A DNA stretch of 51,191 bases from a virus: the IMG/VR virus record IMGVR_UViG_3300020183_000118, positions 1 to 51,191 of that record; one strand, given 5' to 3'. Below, piece by piece: positions 34,701 through 47,400 of the stretch. How positions within the stretch are numbered: position 1 is the first letter of the stretch; each line of letters opens with the position of its first letter. The notes below the pieces were generated by a model that saw only the letters and a program-made list of their open reading frames with translations, had not been told where the DNA came from and did not search any database. The translations under genes were made by a program, and so were the position numbers.

Positions 34701-35340
34701 ATACATCACAGACACCAGTGGCAAGGTCACACAACCAGTTACTCCTTCGATTGACGAACTCAAAACAGAATTTGGTTCAATTGAACAATACAAGACTATC
34801 AGTGACAGTATAATTTACAATCCGGCAGTGTTTAAACCGTTGTTTGGTAACAAGGCTGATGCAGCACTGAGAGCAACATTTAAAGTTATTAAAAACCCAA
34901 ATGTTACAATAAGTGATAACGAAATTAAAAGTCAGGTTGTAGCAGCTATCAACACTTATTTTGACATCAATAATTGGGACTTTGGGGAAACTTTTTATTT
35001 TAGTGAACTTAGTGCATATCTACACACTTCGTTGGTACCAAATGTAAGCAGTATTGTTATAGTGCCTTCAAATATTGACACACAATTTGGTACCTTGTAT
35101 CAAATTGATGCCAAACCTGATGAAATTTTAGTAAGCGCAGCAACAGTAGATAACGTACAAATTATTTCTGCTATTACAGCAGCACAACTTAATATGGCAT
35201 CAGGTGGTGGCGGTGGTGGTGGCGGTGGATCATCTGGTGGTGGATCAGGTGGTGGTGGATCATCTGGTGGCGGTGGATCATCTGGTGGTGGATCGTCTGG
35301 TGGTGGATCAGGTGGTGGCGGTGGTGGAGGATATTATTAA
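31750..35340 (+). CDS. 6: Baseplate wedge protein gp6-like, enlarged, with Gly/Ser tail
   Basis: 1196 residues; T4 gp6 has 660. The N-terminal 130 residues match the family (FNDYTESSEYIALIDLIAFL, GQSLAFRADLNARENFIDTA, RLVSYNPKRSVPASG), as do the middle part (GRTGRAETLTVRASLQYTVT, YYTQNRMVTGEDYNVLPYT) and the C-terminal part (FGNKADAALRATFKVIKNPN, YFDINNWDFGETFYFSEL). Insertions make up the extra length, among them a module at about 542-587 (VYKIISVGSTTFTNFGASAN ... GTGNGTV) also found in the 369-residue gene. The last 45 residues are nearly pure Gly and Ser. gp6 forms the ring that holds the wedges together. Late promoter 21 bases upstream. Confidence 0.9.
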   Translation: MAITTRQTSLLVQQDWTKIYQTFREADFQSFDYETLRKSMIEYLRTYYPEDFNDYTESSEYIALIDLIAFLGQSLAFRADLNARENFIDTAERRDSILKLARLVSYNPKRSVPASGFLKFDSVSTTEAVFDSTGINLSNIVINWNDSTNENWLEQFTAVLNASLVATQAIGKPGATKSLSGVKTDEYTIDVISGITPTYPYSAAIAGVTYPFEIVSATSNEQNYIYESTPSPGGAFNFLYRNDNQGNASNNTGYFFYFKQGELNSLDFSITESLPNRIVNINFDNINNSDVWLYSVSSSGNVSELWTQVPAVNGINVIYNNFEERNLYSVASRANDQIDLVFGDGSFTNIPIGNFRIFYRVSNNITYKITPDEMSSIAINVPYVGRTGRAETLTVRASLQYTVTNAISRESLEDIRTKAPQQYYTQNRMVTGEDYNVLPYTSFNNMLKLKAVNRTSSGISRYLDVIDTTGKYSSTNIFAEDGIIYKEDYQETENFQFTSSTEVNAIVRNTIKPLISSITTRHLYYDTATRNSPQGTTIVATSMVVGTVYKIISVGSTTFTNFGASANTVGTIFTATAAGTGNGTVATVAVWTQTTSSGSRSTGTFNSPNYTFLVQGSLVKFVAPAGKYFDAQNQLQTGTPSTEFQKTILWASIIDYDNPGLTAVATLSVVVPTGSIVSEIIPVFANDWSETLINNIILQVLSYKTFGLRYDIPSKTWQLIESQNLGSGSFSLANAGSTAGTGLDNSWFIKLSFANNEYTTISRGLNYFFQSERETRFYFDPDIRVYDSRTATTLIDSIKVLRTNTEPDSSESLFYSQTYRIWQRAIGPDGIDDNRKIKITFPDDNLDEVPDDPDLFVELVAPTINSENKYVFFLEATDQYNFLLYNPVDQAVIVTAYADEDEILTNISLYATGTIFYATDEDIFYESQGILLNEVNNYVARIGRQDLQFQYKHNAPNNRRIDPSPNNIIDFYILTKTYSNDYFAYITDTSGKVTQPVTPSIDELKTEFGSIEQYKTISDSIIYNPAVFKPLFGNKADAALRATFKVIKNPNVTISDNEIKSQVVAAINTYFDINNWDFGETFYFSELSAYLHTSLVPNVSSIVIVPSNIDTQFGTLYQIDAKPDEILVSAATVDNVQIISAITAAQLNMASGGGGGGGGGSSGGGSGGGGSSGGGGSSGGGSSGGGSGGGGGGGYY
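35203..35330 (+). repeat. GGTGGTGGATCA-type repeats coding a Gly/Ser tail
   Basis: Degenerate tandem units such as GGTGGTGGATCATCTGGT repeat through the last 130 bases of the gp6-like gene and encode runs of Gly broken by Ser or SerSer. Units are multiples of three, so length can change in frame. Confidence 0.85.
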
Positions 35341-35444
35341 TGGCAAATATAGTAAGAGCAAAAGAACCTAGCAATCTTGGACAGATCAATCTTGATGCAA
35401 TTGGCACAAAAAACACAAACAAGTATTATAATAATTTTTTATAG
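35340..35444 (+). CDS. 34-residue small ORF between gp6-like and giant baseplate gene
   Basis: ATG at 35340-35342 shares its A with the gp6 stop (TAATG), and the frame MANIVRAKEPSNLGQINLDA... ends at TAG 35442-35444, eight bases before the next gene. It fills the gap exactly and its end carries AGGA for the next ATG. The tail is Asn/Tyr-rich (KNTNKYYNNFL). No relative is known to me. The one-base stop/start overlap, used by other genes in this operon, argues for translation; a chance frame is not excluded. Confidence 0.45.
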   Translation: MANIVRAKEPSNLGQINLDAIGTKNTNKYYNNFL

Positions 35445-35452
35445 GATTAGTA

Positions 35453-38400
35453 ATGGCAGCTTTTAAAACTTTGCAGTTTCTACCAGAGATTTTTAGAACC
35501 GATACCAATAGAAAATTTCTAAATGCAACTGTAGATCAATTAGTTAGCGAACCAAATTTAATCAAGGTCAATGGTTACATTGGTAGAAAGTTAGCCCCGT
35601 CATATAAAGCGTCTGATAGTTATATCACGGAGCCAACCAAAGCCCGCCAAGATTACCAGCTAGAACCTAGTATCATAATTAAAAATACCAATTCGGGCGA
35701 GCTTACTTTTGCTACCACTTATACTGACATTGTAAACAAGATTAATTTTTATGGAGGATTCGGCAACAATCAAAACAGATTGTTCGATAATGAATATTAT
35801 TCTTACGACCCACAAATTGATCTTGACAAGTTTGTTAATTTTGCACAATACTATTGGCTTGCTAACGGCCCTGATGCCGTTATTGTCAGTGCAAGTGCTG
35901 TGCCTCTTGAAGCAACTTATGGAGTAACATTTGACAGCACAACACAAACCTATAGATTTACTGGATTTGATAACGCTCCAAATCCAGTTATTACACTAGC
36001 TCGCGGTGGCCGATACACTTTTGTCAACAACGAACCGGGAAATAAATTTTATATACAAACCAGTCCTGGTCTATTAGGTGTAGATCCAAATGCACCTAAT
36101 TTAACAACTCGTACAGTTTTAGGAGTAACAAACAACGGCCAAGATGTTGGCGACACGGTGTTTCAAGTACCACTTGCATCTGCACAATTACAGTGGACCA
36201 ACATGCCTGTAATTGGCAACGTGAATTATGCAACCAGTCTGAGTTATCAATCATTGCAAGGCTGTTTGTTAAGCGATCTTGAAAACGTTTTAGGAGGACT
36301 TGACGGACCAACTTCAAGTCTAGAAGACGCAACAATTATTTTTGTTAACAATGAGTTCATTGATGACATATACTGGGTAAACACAGCAAGAATACAAAAC
36401 AACATAATTCGTTTAGATCAGGCTTCTTTAATTCCATTATCGGAAAGAAATAATGTATATCAAATTGGACTTTTTGAAGATGATCAAGGCGATGTGAGAA
36501 TATATCTCACAAACAAATTGAGTGTTAGTAACGAACAAAAAGTGAGAATTAAAGCCGGTATAACAAATGCTGGTAAAGAGTTTTATAGTAGACTAGATCT
36601 TTACAATCAGGTACCAGCGATCACTGCTCCGATAAATTTATTATTTTATCAAAGCGACCAAACTGACAGCGCAGTAGGTGCAATTCAGCTGATTGACCCT
36701 AGTGCTGCACTCATTGATCCGGATTTAGAAATAATAGGACAACGTACATATACCAGTCCTGGTGGTGTGGTGTTTACCAACGGATTAAAAGTAACATTTG
36801 ACTCAACAGTTTCTGCCCCTTATGCTAACAACACATATTATGTAGAAGGAGTTGGCACCAGTATAACATTGATGTTGGTTAGCAATCTTATTTGCCCTGA
36901 ACTAAATGATGATTTATCTTTGCCAGATTATCTTACCATTAATCGAGGCAGTCTTGATTTAAACGGATGGGCAAGAAGTAACAGGTGGTTTCATGTGGCA
37001 GTGATAGCAGCCACCGCTAATTATAATGGCACTGATTTATTTCTTGATCAAAACTATAGAGCACAACGACCAATTATTGAATTTAAACCCAATTTACAGC
37101 TATTTAATTTTGGAACAGAATCCAAAAATCCTGTTGATGTTCTTGATAATATTATTACAAATGCTTACACACAAGTTCAAGGTGTACTGTGCGCTTCCAC
37201 TTCGCAAGTTACTATCACCGTGGATGGCGAAACTGTAACATTCAACGATGGCGACAGAATTATTTTTAGTCAAGATGAAAATCTGGATGTTAGAAATAAA
37301 ATTTATGATTTTTCTATTGAGCTTACAACAGAAGCACCAGACCCGCTGGAATACAGAGCCTTTATACAAGAAGCATCGGATGCTACAGTAGAAGAAAGCC
37401 AGACGATTATAGTTAAAAGCGGTGCCAATGGACCTAAACAATGGTATTTCAATGGCACCATATGGATTGAAGCACAGCAAAAAACAGCAGTTAACCAAGC
37501 GCCATTATTTGATCTAATAAACTTAGAAGGCATTAGTTTTGGTACCAATTCAGTATATCCTGGTAGCACATTCGCCGGAAGTAAAATATTTTCTTACAAA
37601 ATTGGAACTGGTAGTAATGATAGTGTGTTGGGTTTTCCGTTAAGTTACAAAAATCTAGTCACACAAGGTGACATACAATTTGAAAATAATTTTGATTACG
37701 ACACATTTTCCTATATTTTAGATGCTGGTGTAACAAGAACAATATCAGTGAACGCCGGATTGATACAACAAAACCTATCAAGAATCACCAGCACAAGATT
37801 AAACACCTGGGTAATTAATTCAAATTTCAGTAAACAATATCAAATTTTTAATTTTACTTACGACGGATCTACAAATTTATTTCCAGTTGATATTTTACCT
37901 GACATCAGCGTATCAGTACCCAATATCAAGGTTGTTATTAACAACGTGCCTGTGCCAGCTGGACAGTTTGCTTTGACAAAAGTGGTTGACAAATTGGCAG
38001 TATTGATCAATCCTTCATTATTGGCAACAAATGATGTGGTGTTTATAAGTATCTGGAACAGTTCTACTGCATCTACGCAAGGTTTTTATCAGGTTCCTTT
38101 GAATTTTGATATTAACAGTCTTAACACCGATCTTGAAACATTGACACTAGGACAGATGAGAAATCATCTGACAGAATTTAAAAATAACAGTTTAGATATT
38201 GTAGGAGAGGTGCCAGGATACAGCAATTTGAGAGATATAGATTTTTCAAATCGAGGCGGCAGCATTTTACAACATAGTGCTCCTATTATTTACGCAGGGT
38301 TATTTTTAAATCACCCTGAGATGAATTTTGTTGACGCACTACGGTTAGCATCAAAAGAATATTCGCAATTCAAAATAAAATTTTTAGAAGCCGCCGCAAA

Positions 38401-41400
38401 TCTAGAATTAGATAGAACAAATATTGCTGCCTGTGTTGACACTATCATGTCAACACTCAATAGTGTTAAAAATGACACTTTCCCTTATCATTACAGTGAT
38501 ATGGTACCGTACGGTGAGGACGAAAGAGTGGCACTGCCTAGCTACACAGTTTTTGACACAGATATAAGAGCATATGAAATCACAAGAATATTTGATGATG
38601 CCGCAGTTAGTAATAAGGCAGTTTTTATATACTTAACAAGGCAACTAAACGGCACAGTAAGCACTACATTACTGGTCAAAGGACAAGATTATTATTTTGA
38701 TCAAACTCGACCTGCTGTTGTAATCCAAGATTCTTTCAATTTATTATATAATGATATTATTAGTATTGTAGAATTTAACAACACAGACGGCAGTTATGTG
38801 CCCGAAACTCCAACCAAACTAGGATTATATCCAAAATATGTGCCTGAAATCTTTACAGACAATACATATCGTACACCTATTCAAGTTATTCAAGGGCATG
38901 ATGGTAGCTTAACACCAGCATTTGGGGACTTTAGAGACAGTTTATTACTAGAATTAGAACGAAGAATTTATAACAATATCAAAGTTGAATACAACATTTT
39001 AAATTTTAACATAAACGATTACGTTCCTGGTAAATTTAGATTGTTAGATTACAGCAGACAAGAATTCAATCAACTGTTGAGCCAAAATTTTTTACAATGG
39101 GTTGGAACCAACAGAGTTGATTTTACAACCAACAACACATTCAAAGCAAGTGATCCTTTTACATGGAACTACAGAAAATTTAGAGATGTAGTCAATGGCG
39201 AATCATTAACTGGCACTTGGCGCAGTGTATTTAGATACTTTTTTGACACCGACAGACCACATACCCATCCTTGGGAAATGCTGGGATTTAGCGAAAAACC
39301 CAGTTACTGGGACGATCGGTACGGGCCAGCGCCTTATACTGGGGGTAATCTTGTTTTATGGGGTGATTTAGAATCAGGATACATTCATGCAGGCACTCGT
39401 GCCGGCGTAGATTTAAGATACAGTAGGCCAGGACTGACACAAATAATTCCAGTAGATGACAGCGGCAACCTAAGGAAAACTAGCGAATTTTTAGTCACTG
39501 ATTTTGACAGTGCAGCCGCTAACACCAGTTTTGCAGTAGGAGACATTGGTCCTACTGAATTGGCGTGGCGTCGTAGCAGTGACTTTCCATTTGCTATGCA
39601 ATATGCACTTGCAATTGGCAAACCAGCTAGATATTTTGCTTTGTTGGGAGATGTTCGACACTACTTTAGAAGTAACACCACAGGTCAGTTTGTCGACACA
39701 GTAGATAACAAACATATTCAACCTAACATTTTGAGAGTCAATGGATATATTGACATGGATGACACAGTTGAGCGTAGTGCTGGATATATCAACTGGATCA
39801 GAGATTACCTTAAAAATATTGGCATAAATGATGCCGGAACAATTATCAAAAATAACTTAGAAAGAATGACGGTACAATTATCATACAAGATGGCCGGTTA
39901 TTCTGACAAAAGATTTTTAGAATTGCTAGCGGAACAAGTTAGTCCTAGCAGTATAAACGACAGTGTAGTTATTCCTGAAGAAAACTACAGTATAGAATTA
40001 TACAAGGGTGCGCCACTTAACAAAATTGTGTACTCTGCTGTTATTATAGAAAAATCAGTAAACGGATATACTGTAAGCGGATACGATACAACTAATCCTT
40101 ATTTTTATATTGTTCCTAGTTTACCTAACAACAACGCCTATGTGATAGAAGTGGATGGCCAACGAGGCACAATTTTTAGGGATTTTAAAACACAACGATA
40201 TACTATTCCTTACGGTTTTGAATTTAATACAAAACAGCAAGTTGTTGATTTCTTAGTCAGTTATCAAAGATTTTTGATAGCACAAGGTTTTGTGTTTGAA
40301 GATAGAGATAATTTACTCAACGAGAAAAAAGATTGGGTACTAAGTGCCAAAGAATTTTTACACTGGTCTAAGCAAGGATGGCGTACAGGAAACATTTTTG
40401 TTTGTAGTCCTGTGTCTACTTCGATTAAAGTATTTAATGAAACAGCAGTTGTTGACGAAATAAAAAATACACCAAACAGTAGCCGAGTGCTTGATATTAA
40501 TTATCAAGCAATAAAGAAAAACAATTTTACAATTATACGAGACAGTAATTTATTTACGTTTAACTCTTTATTAAATCAAACTATTGGGCTGGCCGAATTT
40601 AATCTAGTGCAATATGAACACTTGTTACTACTTGATAATACCACGGTGTTTAGAGATGTCATTTATGTTCCTGAAACTGGTAATAGACAATATAGATTAA
40701 AGTTAGTTGGAGCTAAAACACAGTTTTGGAACGGAAGTTTAGAACTACCTGGCTATATCTACGGCAGTGACAAAACAGACGAATGGCAACCGGGCCAAGA
40801 CTATCTCAAAGGGTCTTTGGTATCTCATAAAGCTAGAATTTACACTGCAATTGAAAACATAAGTGCAGCAGATCAATTTCAGACTGCATCATGGAAGCAA
40901 TTGGGATTGAATGAATTACAATCTGGCGTTATAAACAATTTTGCAACAAATGCCAAACAATCTTTGCAGTATTATGACATAAACGATCAACCAATTGATG
41001 AACAAGTCCAGCTGTTTAGTAATGGATTGATAGGCTTCAGACCCAGACAATATTTTACAAATCTTGGTATCGACATTGTCACACAGTCAAAATTCTACCA
41101 AGGATTAATCAAACAGGGAGGAACGGCTAACGCTATAAATGCATTACGAGGAGCTCAGTTTAATAATCTAAATACAGAATTAAATTTTTATGAAAATTGG
41201 ATGATGCGAGTCGGCGAATATGGCTCATTAGATATAAATCAATACTACGAATTTTTATTATCTGATTCTGTATTTGATAATAACCCTGCTGTTTTTCAAC
41301 TGTCAGATGGTACCGTTGCTACACAAACTGATATTGCCGTTTTTGATCAGACTAGTACATATAAGTTGAGTGGTGCATTTAACCCCAATTTTTTACGAGT

Positions 41401-44400
41401 TGAGGATAACAGTCAATCAAAAGAACTAAGACCTTTGCCTACTGCTGGTTTTGTGAACTTAGATGACGTTGATGGAACAATTTTTGATATTCAAGATTAT
41501 GCCAGTTATGCAGACATAGTTGATAATATGTCGGTTGGATTTACATTATGGACAGCCAGAGATTTTGATAAACAATGGAATGTGTATAGATGCTGTAATG
41601 TACCTGGACTGGCGTTTATACTCAGATACAACACCGAATCTCAAGCTGAACTAGTAATAAGTGCCGAACATGGTTTAGAAGAAAACGACTTAATTGCATT
41701 AAAAAACTTTGATCCCAGATACAACGGAATTTATCGTGTAAATGCAATTATTGATTCCACTAGATTTTTAATTACAATTTATAATAATTTACAAGATTTA
41801 ATTGACGCCGAGGCAGTTATTGCTAACGGTATTGTTTATAAGTTACAAAGTAGTAAATTAGCAACACCAACTGCTGTCATCGAGTCGACCCCCAACTCAG
41901 GATGGGCAGTAAATGACAAAGTTTGGATTGAAAATTTAGACAATGAAGGTAACTGGGGTGTCTATACTAGAACAGATCCGTGGGAGTATCAAAACAGAAT
42001 TCAACTAGGCGAAAGTCAATATGCCGGCAATGATCATTTTGGTCGTAGCATAGCATTGGACAATTCACCTCTGTATCTATTTGGAGGAGCCCCGGACAGT
42101 TCAAATGGTCGTGTCAGCATATATGCACGAAATTCTAATAATGGGTGGGACAGCTATGGTTTTTTATGGGGCAACAACCCAGTATTAGACAGTTTTGGTA
42201 AAGTCCTAGCAACTGCCACTGTTGGAAGCAGTAACTTCTTGGCTGTTTCTGCCAGCGATTCTGGCAGTAAACAAGGCGTTGTTTATGTATTTGAAAATCA
42301 AGTTTTAGTTCAAATTTTGGCCGATGTCAGCGGTACAGCGGGCGATGAATTTGGGGCATCATTGTCAATGGGCGACGATGCCAAGTATCTTTATATCGGA
42401 GCACCAGGTGCTAATAAGGTGTACTGTTACGCACTAAATTACCCAAGAGAAGAGGTCACGCAAAACTTAATTGGTTCTACAGGAGTGGCTACATTTAATT
42501 TAAGTTTTGCTGCTGCAGATGCCAGTGACATTATTGTTACTGCTCCGCTGAGAGCAGCGGAATATTTCCCGGGAATAGATTATACCACAGCAAGTGGTCC
42601 AGATAGAATTATTTTTACAGTTGCTCCTTCCGATGGAGATAGAATAACAGTACAGAAAAGAACCTATCATTACACACTGTTAGATACTCTTCCCGTATCT
42701 TCAGAATCTGCAGTAGGCAGTCAATTTGGTTCCGCCGTAGTTAGTAACAGTGATGGATCTACAATTGCAGTAGGAGCCAAGTCCACTATTGTCGATGGTT
42801 TAAATGAAGCTGGAGCGGTGTATCTGTATCATAGAACCACAACTGAGTTCGTAACCAATGGTTTAACAAATACATTCACACTGCCAGATAATTTAGGCAA
42901 TGTATTTTACGTGTATTACAATGATGTACTATTAACCAATGGAACTGATTACTATTTAATTGGAACAAACATAGTGCAATTTGCTGGATTTAATATTCCG
43001 CCAGCTGGAAATAGACTTGTGGTTGAGAGCAATCAATTTATATTAGACCAAATCATTTATCCACAAACAGTTGGTAGTGCAGGAGGGTCTTTTGGAGCCC
43101 AGTTGTCTATGTGTAACAGCGGTTGCAACCTCTACGTTTCTAGTCCTGCTTACTTAGAACCAAATTATAGATTTGGATTGGTTACTCGATTCGTCAATGC
43201 AGGACGAGTTTACGGTACAGTAACAGGAACAGTAATCGGCCCCACTGTTACAATAGGCGAAACTATTGTAATTAACAATCGTGTGGTGACCTTTACTGGA
43301 ACCAGTCTAGCATCAGTTGTTTCTGCTATTAATGGAGCAAACATTCCTGGAGTGACTGCATCCATAAGTTATAACAAAATCAAGATTGACAGCGACGTAG
43401 TGGTAGCCGCCAATCGTTTGAATATAGTATCGGGAAACACAGGTACTCCATTGATAGATCTTGGAATTGACGACTACAAATTTGTACAAATTATTCGTCA
43501 TCCTGACACCTTGGGCGAAACTTTTGGAGCTACATTAAAAGTTGATCAAGCAAGCGGAACATTGGCTATCGGAAGTGACGGTGCAGATATATCTATTCCA
43601 ATTGACATCGACTCGACTCTTGCAATACCTACTTTGTTTGATAGTGGGGGTACCAAGTTTGTAGATCAAATCAGTGACAGCGGTGCTGTCTACATCTACA
43701 ATCTAATGAACAATCCGTATGAGGATGTAGATAATCCGTCATTGTTTGCTTTTACACAAAAGCTACTTGGCCCAAATCTTGACACTGGGTTTAACTTTGG
43801 TGCAGCAATTGACTTGAGATCTGATTATTTAATTGTCGGGGTATCCAATGATTACAACATTGTAACCGAAGGCGGAAGTTTATATTACTACTACAATCAA
43901 GACGCTACGTCTGGGTGGACATTGACTAGATACAAAGAACCAAGAGTAGACATTGGGGCAGTAAATAGTGCATTTCTTTATAATACTGTGTCTCAAAACA
44001 TACTAGACTTTTTTGATTATTTGGATCCAGTAAAAGGTAAACTGTTAGGTGCAGTAGAACAAGAACTTGATTTTAAAGAAGATTATGATCCTGCAAGCTA
44101 CAACAGATCAAATAGAACAAACACAATCAATAACACAAATTTTTACTGGTCTGATCGCCAGGTTGGTAAAACATGGTTAGACTTGTCATTAATGAGTTTT
44201 ATTGATTACGAGCAAGGCATTTTACAATACAGAGTCAAAAATTGGGGTAGCCTGTTCCCAGGTAGCCAAGTTAAAATATATGAATGGGTAGAAAGCAATT
44301 TCTTACCTAGCCAATACGCCACCAGTGCAGGAGATGGAATAGCTAGATATCCGGATGACACAGCTTACAGTTCTGTTACAGTGGTAGATCCAGCAACTGG

Positions 44401-47400
44401 TATAATAACACAGAAGTATTACTATTGGGTCCATAATAAAATTAGTGTGGATATAAATCAAGCTCGAAGAACCTTGAGTGCTAAGGCATTAGAATCTTAC
44501 ATAACAGCTCCTAAAGATCAAGGTATACCATATCTAGCTTTATTGGCACCCAACAGCGTTGCAGTCTACAATGTAACTGATCAATTGATCGGAAACGACG
44601 TGGCTATCCATTTGGATGTGGCTCAAATTAGAAACAGCAACTTGATGCACAGTGAATGGCAAATGGTACAACAAAATGCCGGCGCTGAATCTATTCCGGT
44701 AAGATTTATTTCAAAATTAAGAGATAGTATTGTAGGATTTGATGACACAGGCTTGATTGTTCCTGATCCATTGTTGAAAGCGCAAGATCGCCTTGGTATT
44801 TTAAATATGCCAAGACAAACTCTGATGTCTAATAGATTAGGTGCTTTACAAAATTATGTAGAAACACTTAATGCAATTTTAGTGCGCTACCCTACACTAC
44901 TAATAAAAACACCATCTACACTGTTTTTAGAAGATCCACTGCCTACCACTGGCTTTAATACACAGACAAGTAATGTCACAGATCTAACTTATCTAAGCAC
45001 CGATGCCTTTACCAATGGATATAAGATTTTAATACCTAATGACTCTAATTATCAAGGTAAATGGAGCATTTACAGTTTTAATTCAACCAACGATACTTTT
45101 GAATTATTTAGATTACAAAGTTTCAAAACAGAATTGTTTTGGAGCCCTACTGTATGGTATGACACCACTTTTCAAAACGGCAAAGATATCAACTACACTG
45201 TGGCAATCTACAGCGATATTCAAGCTCTGAGTCCCGAACCTGGTGATTACATAAAGGTACTAGATAATGGTCAAGGCAAGTGGTTACTGTACGAAGCTCA
45301 GGATGGCGGATCTTTAAGTTTGATTGGGGCCGAAAATGGAACACTACAAGTAAGCACAGAAGTATTTGATGTGACAGTGAGAGCCGGTTATGACAGCGCC
45401 GTTTACGATTCTGTAGGATTTGATCCACAAGCAGTCCAAGAGTTAAAAAATATTTACAACAGTGTGTATCAAGAAATACTAACAGGCAATCTGAGTAACG
45501 AATTAAACAGATTATTCCTTACAATTGTAAACTTTATATTTGCAGAACAAAAGAATCCAGACTGGATTTTTAAAACAAGCTTTATTGATGTTTATCATAA
45601 TCTTAGAAATTTGGAACAGTTCCCAAATTTTGTAAGAGACAATCAAAGTTTTTACAATGATTATATTCAAGAGGTAAAACCATATAGAACACAGATTAGA
45701 GAATACGTACCTAGTTATATAAAACAAGATACGGCTGCAGGTGATTGGACAGATTTTGATTTACCAAGTGTGTATGATGCTAGATATGGAAAATTTAGAA
45801 GTCCTGACATAGCGATTACACAAGATGCATCGTTGTTTGAAAATGAAATTTATAGCGATTGGGCAAACAATTACAAATTCAAAGTAACTGATTATATAAT
45901 TGGTAATATAGGGCTTAATTATGTATTACCTCCCAATGTAGAAATTACTGGCGGCGGTGGTATTGGTGCTGCGGCTATAACAACACTATATGCCAATGGT
46001 CGTGTGGCTTCTATTACAGTCACCAATGCAGGATCAGGATATACGTCAACTCCAAATGTGTTTATAAACGGCGATGGTGTAGGAGCCACAGCGTATCCGC
46101 TATTGAAAAATGAATTTTATAGTTCCCAAACAAATCTCAGTTATAATCTAGTTAGAAGTATAGATACTCAAATTAAATTTGATAGATTTGCATATTCTAG
46201 TAACTTGATATTATGGCAACCAAACACAGCTTATGCTAATACTGTTGTAACATCAGGTAACACAGTTACTGATCAAGGAAATATCTATATCAGTAGCGGA
46301 AATATTGTTGTATATAACAATCAGGCCTATTTGGCAACTAACGCAAATATTTCTACTCAAAGCACATTTGATTTCACTAGATTTACAGTAATCGACAGTG
46401 GCAATACATTGCTTAATGCTGCAGACAGAATAATAGCCTACTATCAACCAGAAGTTGGGATGACTGGTCGAACTCTTACTCAATTGATTAACGGACTAGA
46501 ATATCCCGGAATAGAGGTTTTAGGAACCGAATTTAGAACCAATGCATTTGAAATTACAAGCAATGTAATCTCATTTAACTATACTGGTTTAACCATAGAC
46601 AGTGGCAATGTTGATGCGGTAAATTTCCAAACTTTAGGTTTTGAAGTGGATCAAAGTATCAGAATTGAAGCACAGGTGCCATTTGAATTTCAGAATAACG
46701 GATATTTTACCATAGTCAATGTTACAAGAGATTCAATGACATTGACTGGACAACCAGTCGAAACAACTTACAAAATTTTATTAGATTCGCCAATTACTGC
46801 CAATCTAGGAGATTATATAACTCAGGCAAACACATTGGCTAATGCTTATGTGTTACAGTCAGTTACCAATTCGTCCACAGTGGATTTAATATACACCGTG
46901 CCTGAATTTACTGTATCATCAAACAATATCAGCATCAATGGTGTAGCTATCCAATCAAATATTGCAGAAATAGGTACAGGCGGCAATGCCAACGTAAAAA
47001 TATCGTATCTAGATTTACAACAAGTATTAGATTCTAATATATACAGCAAATATCTTGACACAGCATTGGGAACCAGGCCTCAAGATATTAATATCGTAGG
47101 CGGTGCATATGTTGACACTTATGCAAGTCATGCGCCCGAGGAATTGATACCAGGAAGAATGTACGATGCAATGGAAATGCGTGTTTTCAGTAATACAACA
47201 GGAAATACAGAAACCTATGGATTTAGGTTATTCCAACCAATGAGTGCCAATGCAGTTTATACCAGAATCAATGCCAACGCCACTACTACTCTGTCGGCCA
47301 ATTTAAATCTAATAGATGATGAAATTGTTGTAAACGATGCAAGTAAATTACCTGACCCTAGTCCAAGCTTGGGCAATCCTGGTATTGTGTTTATTAATGG

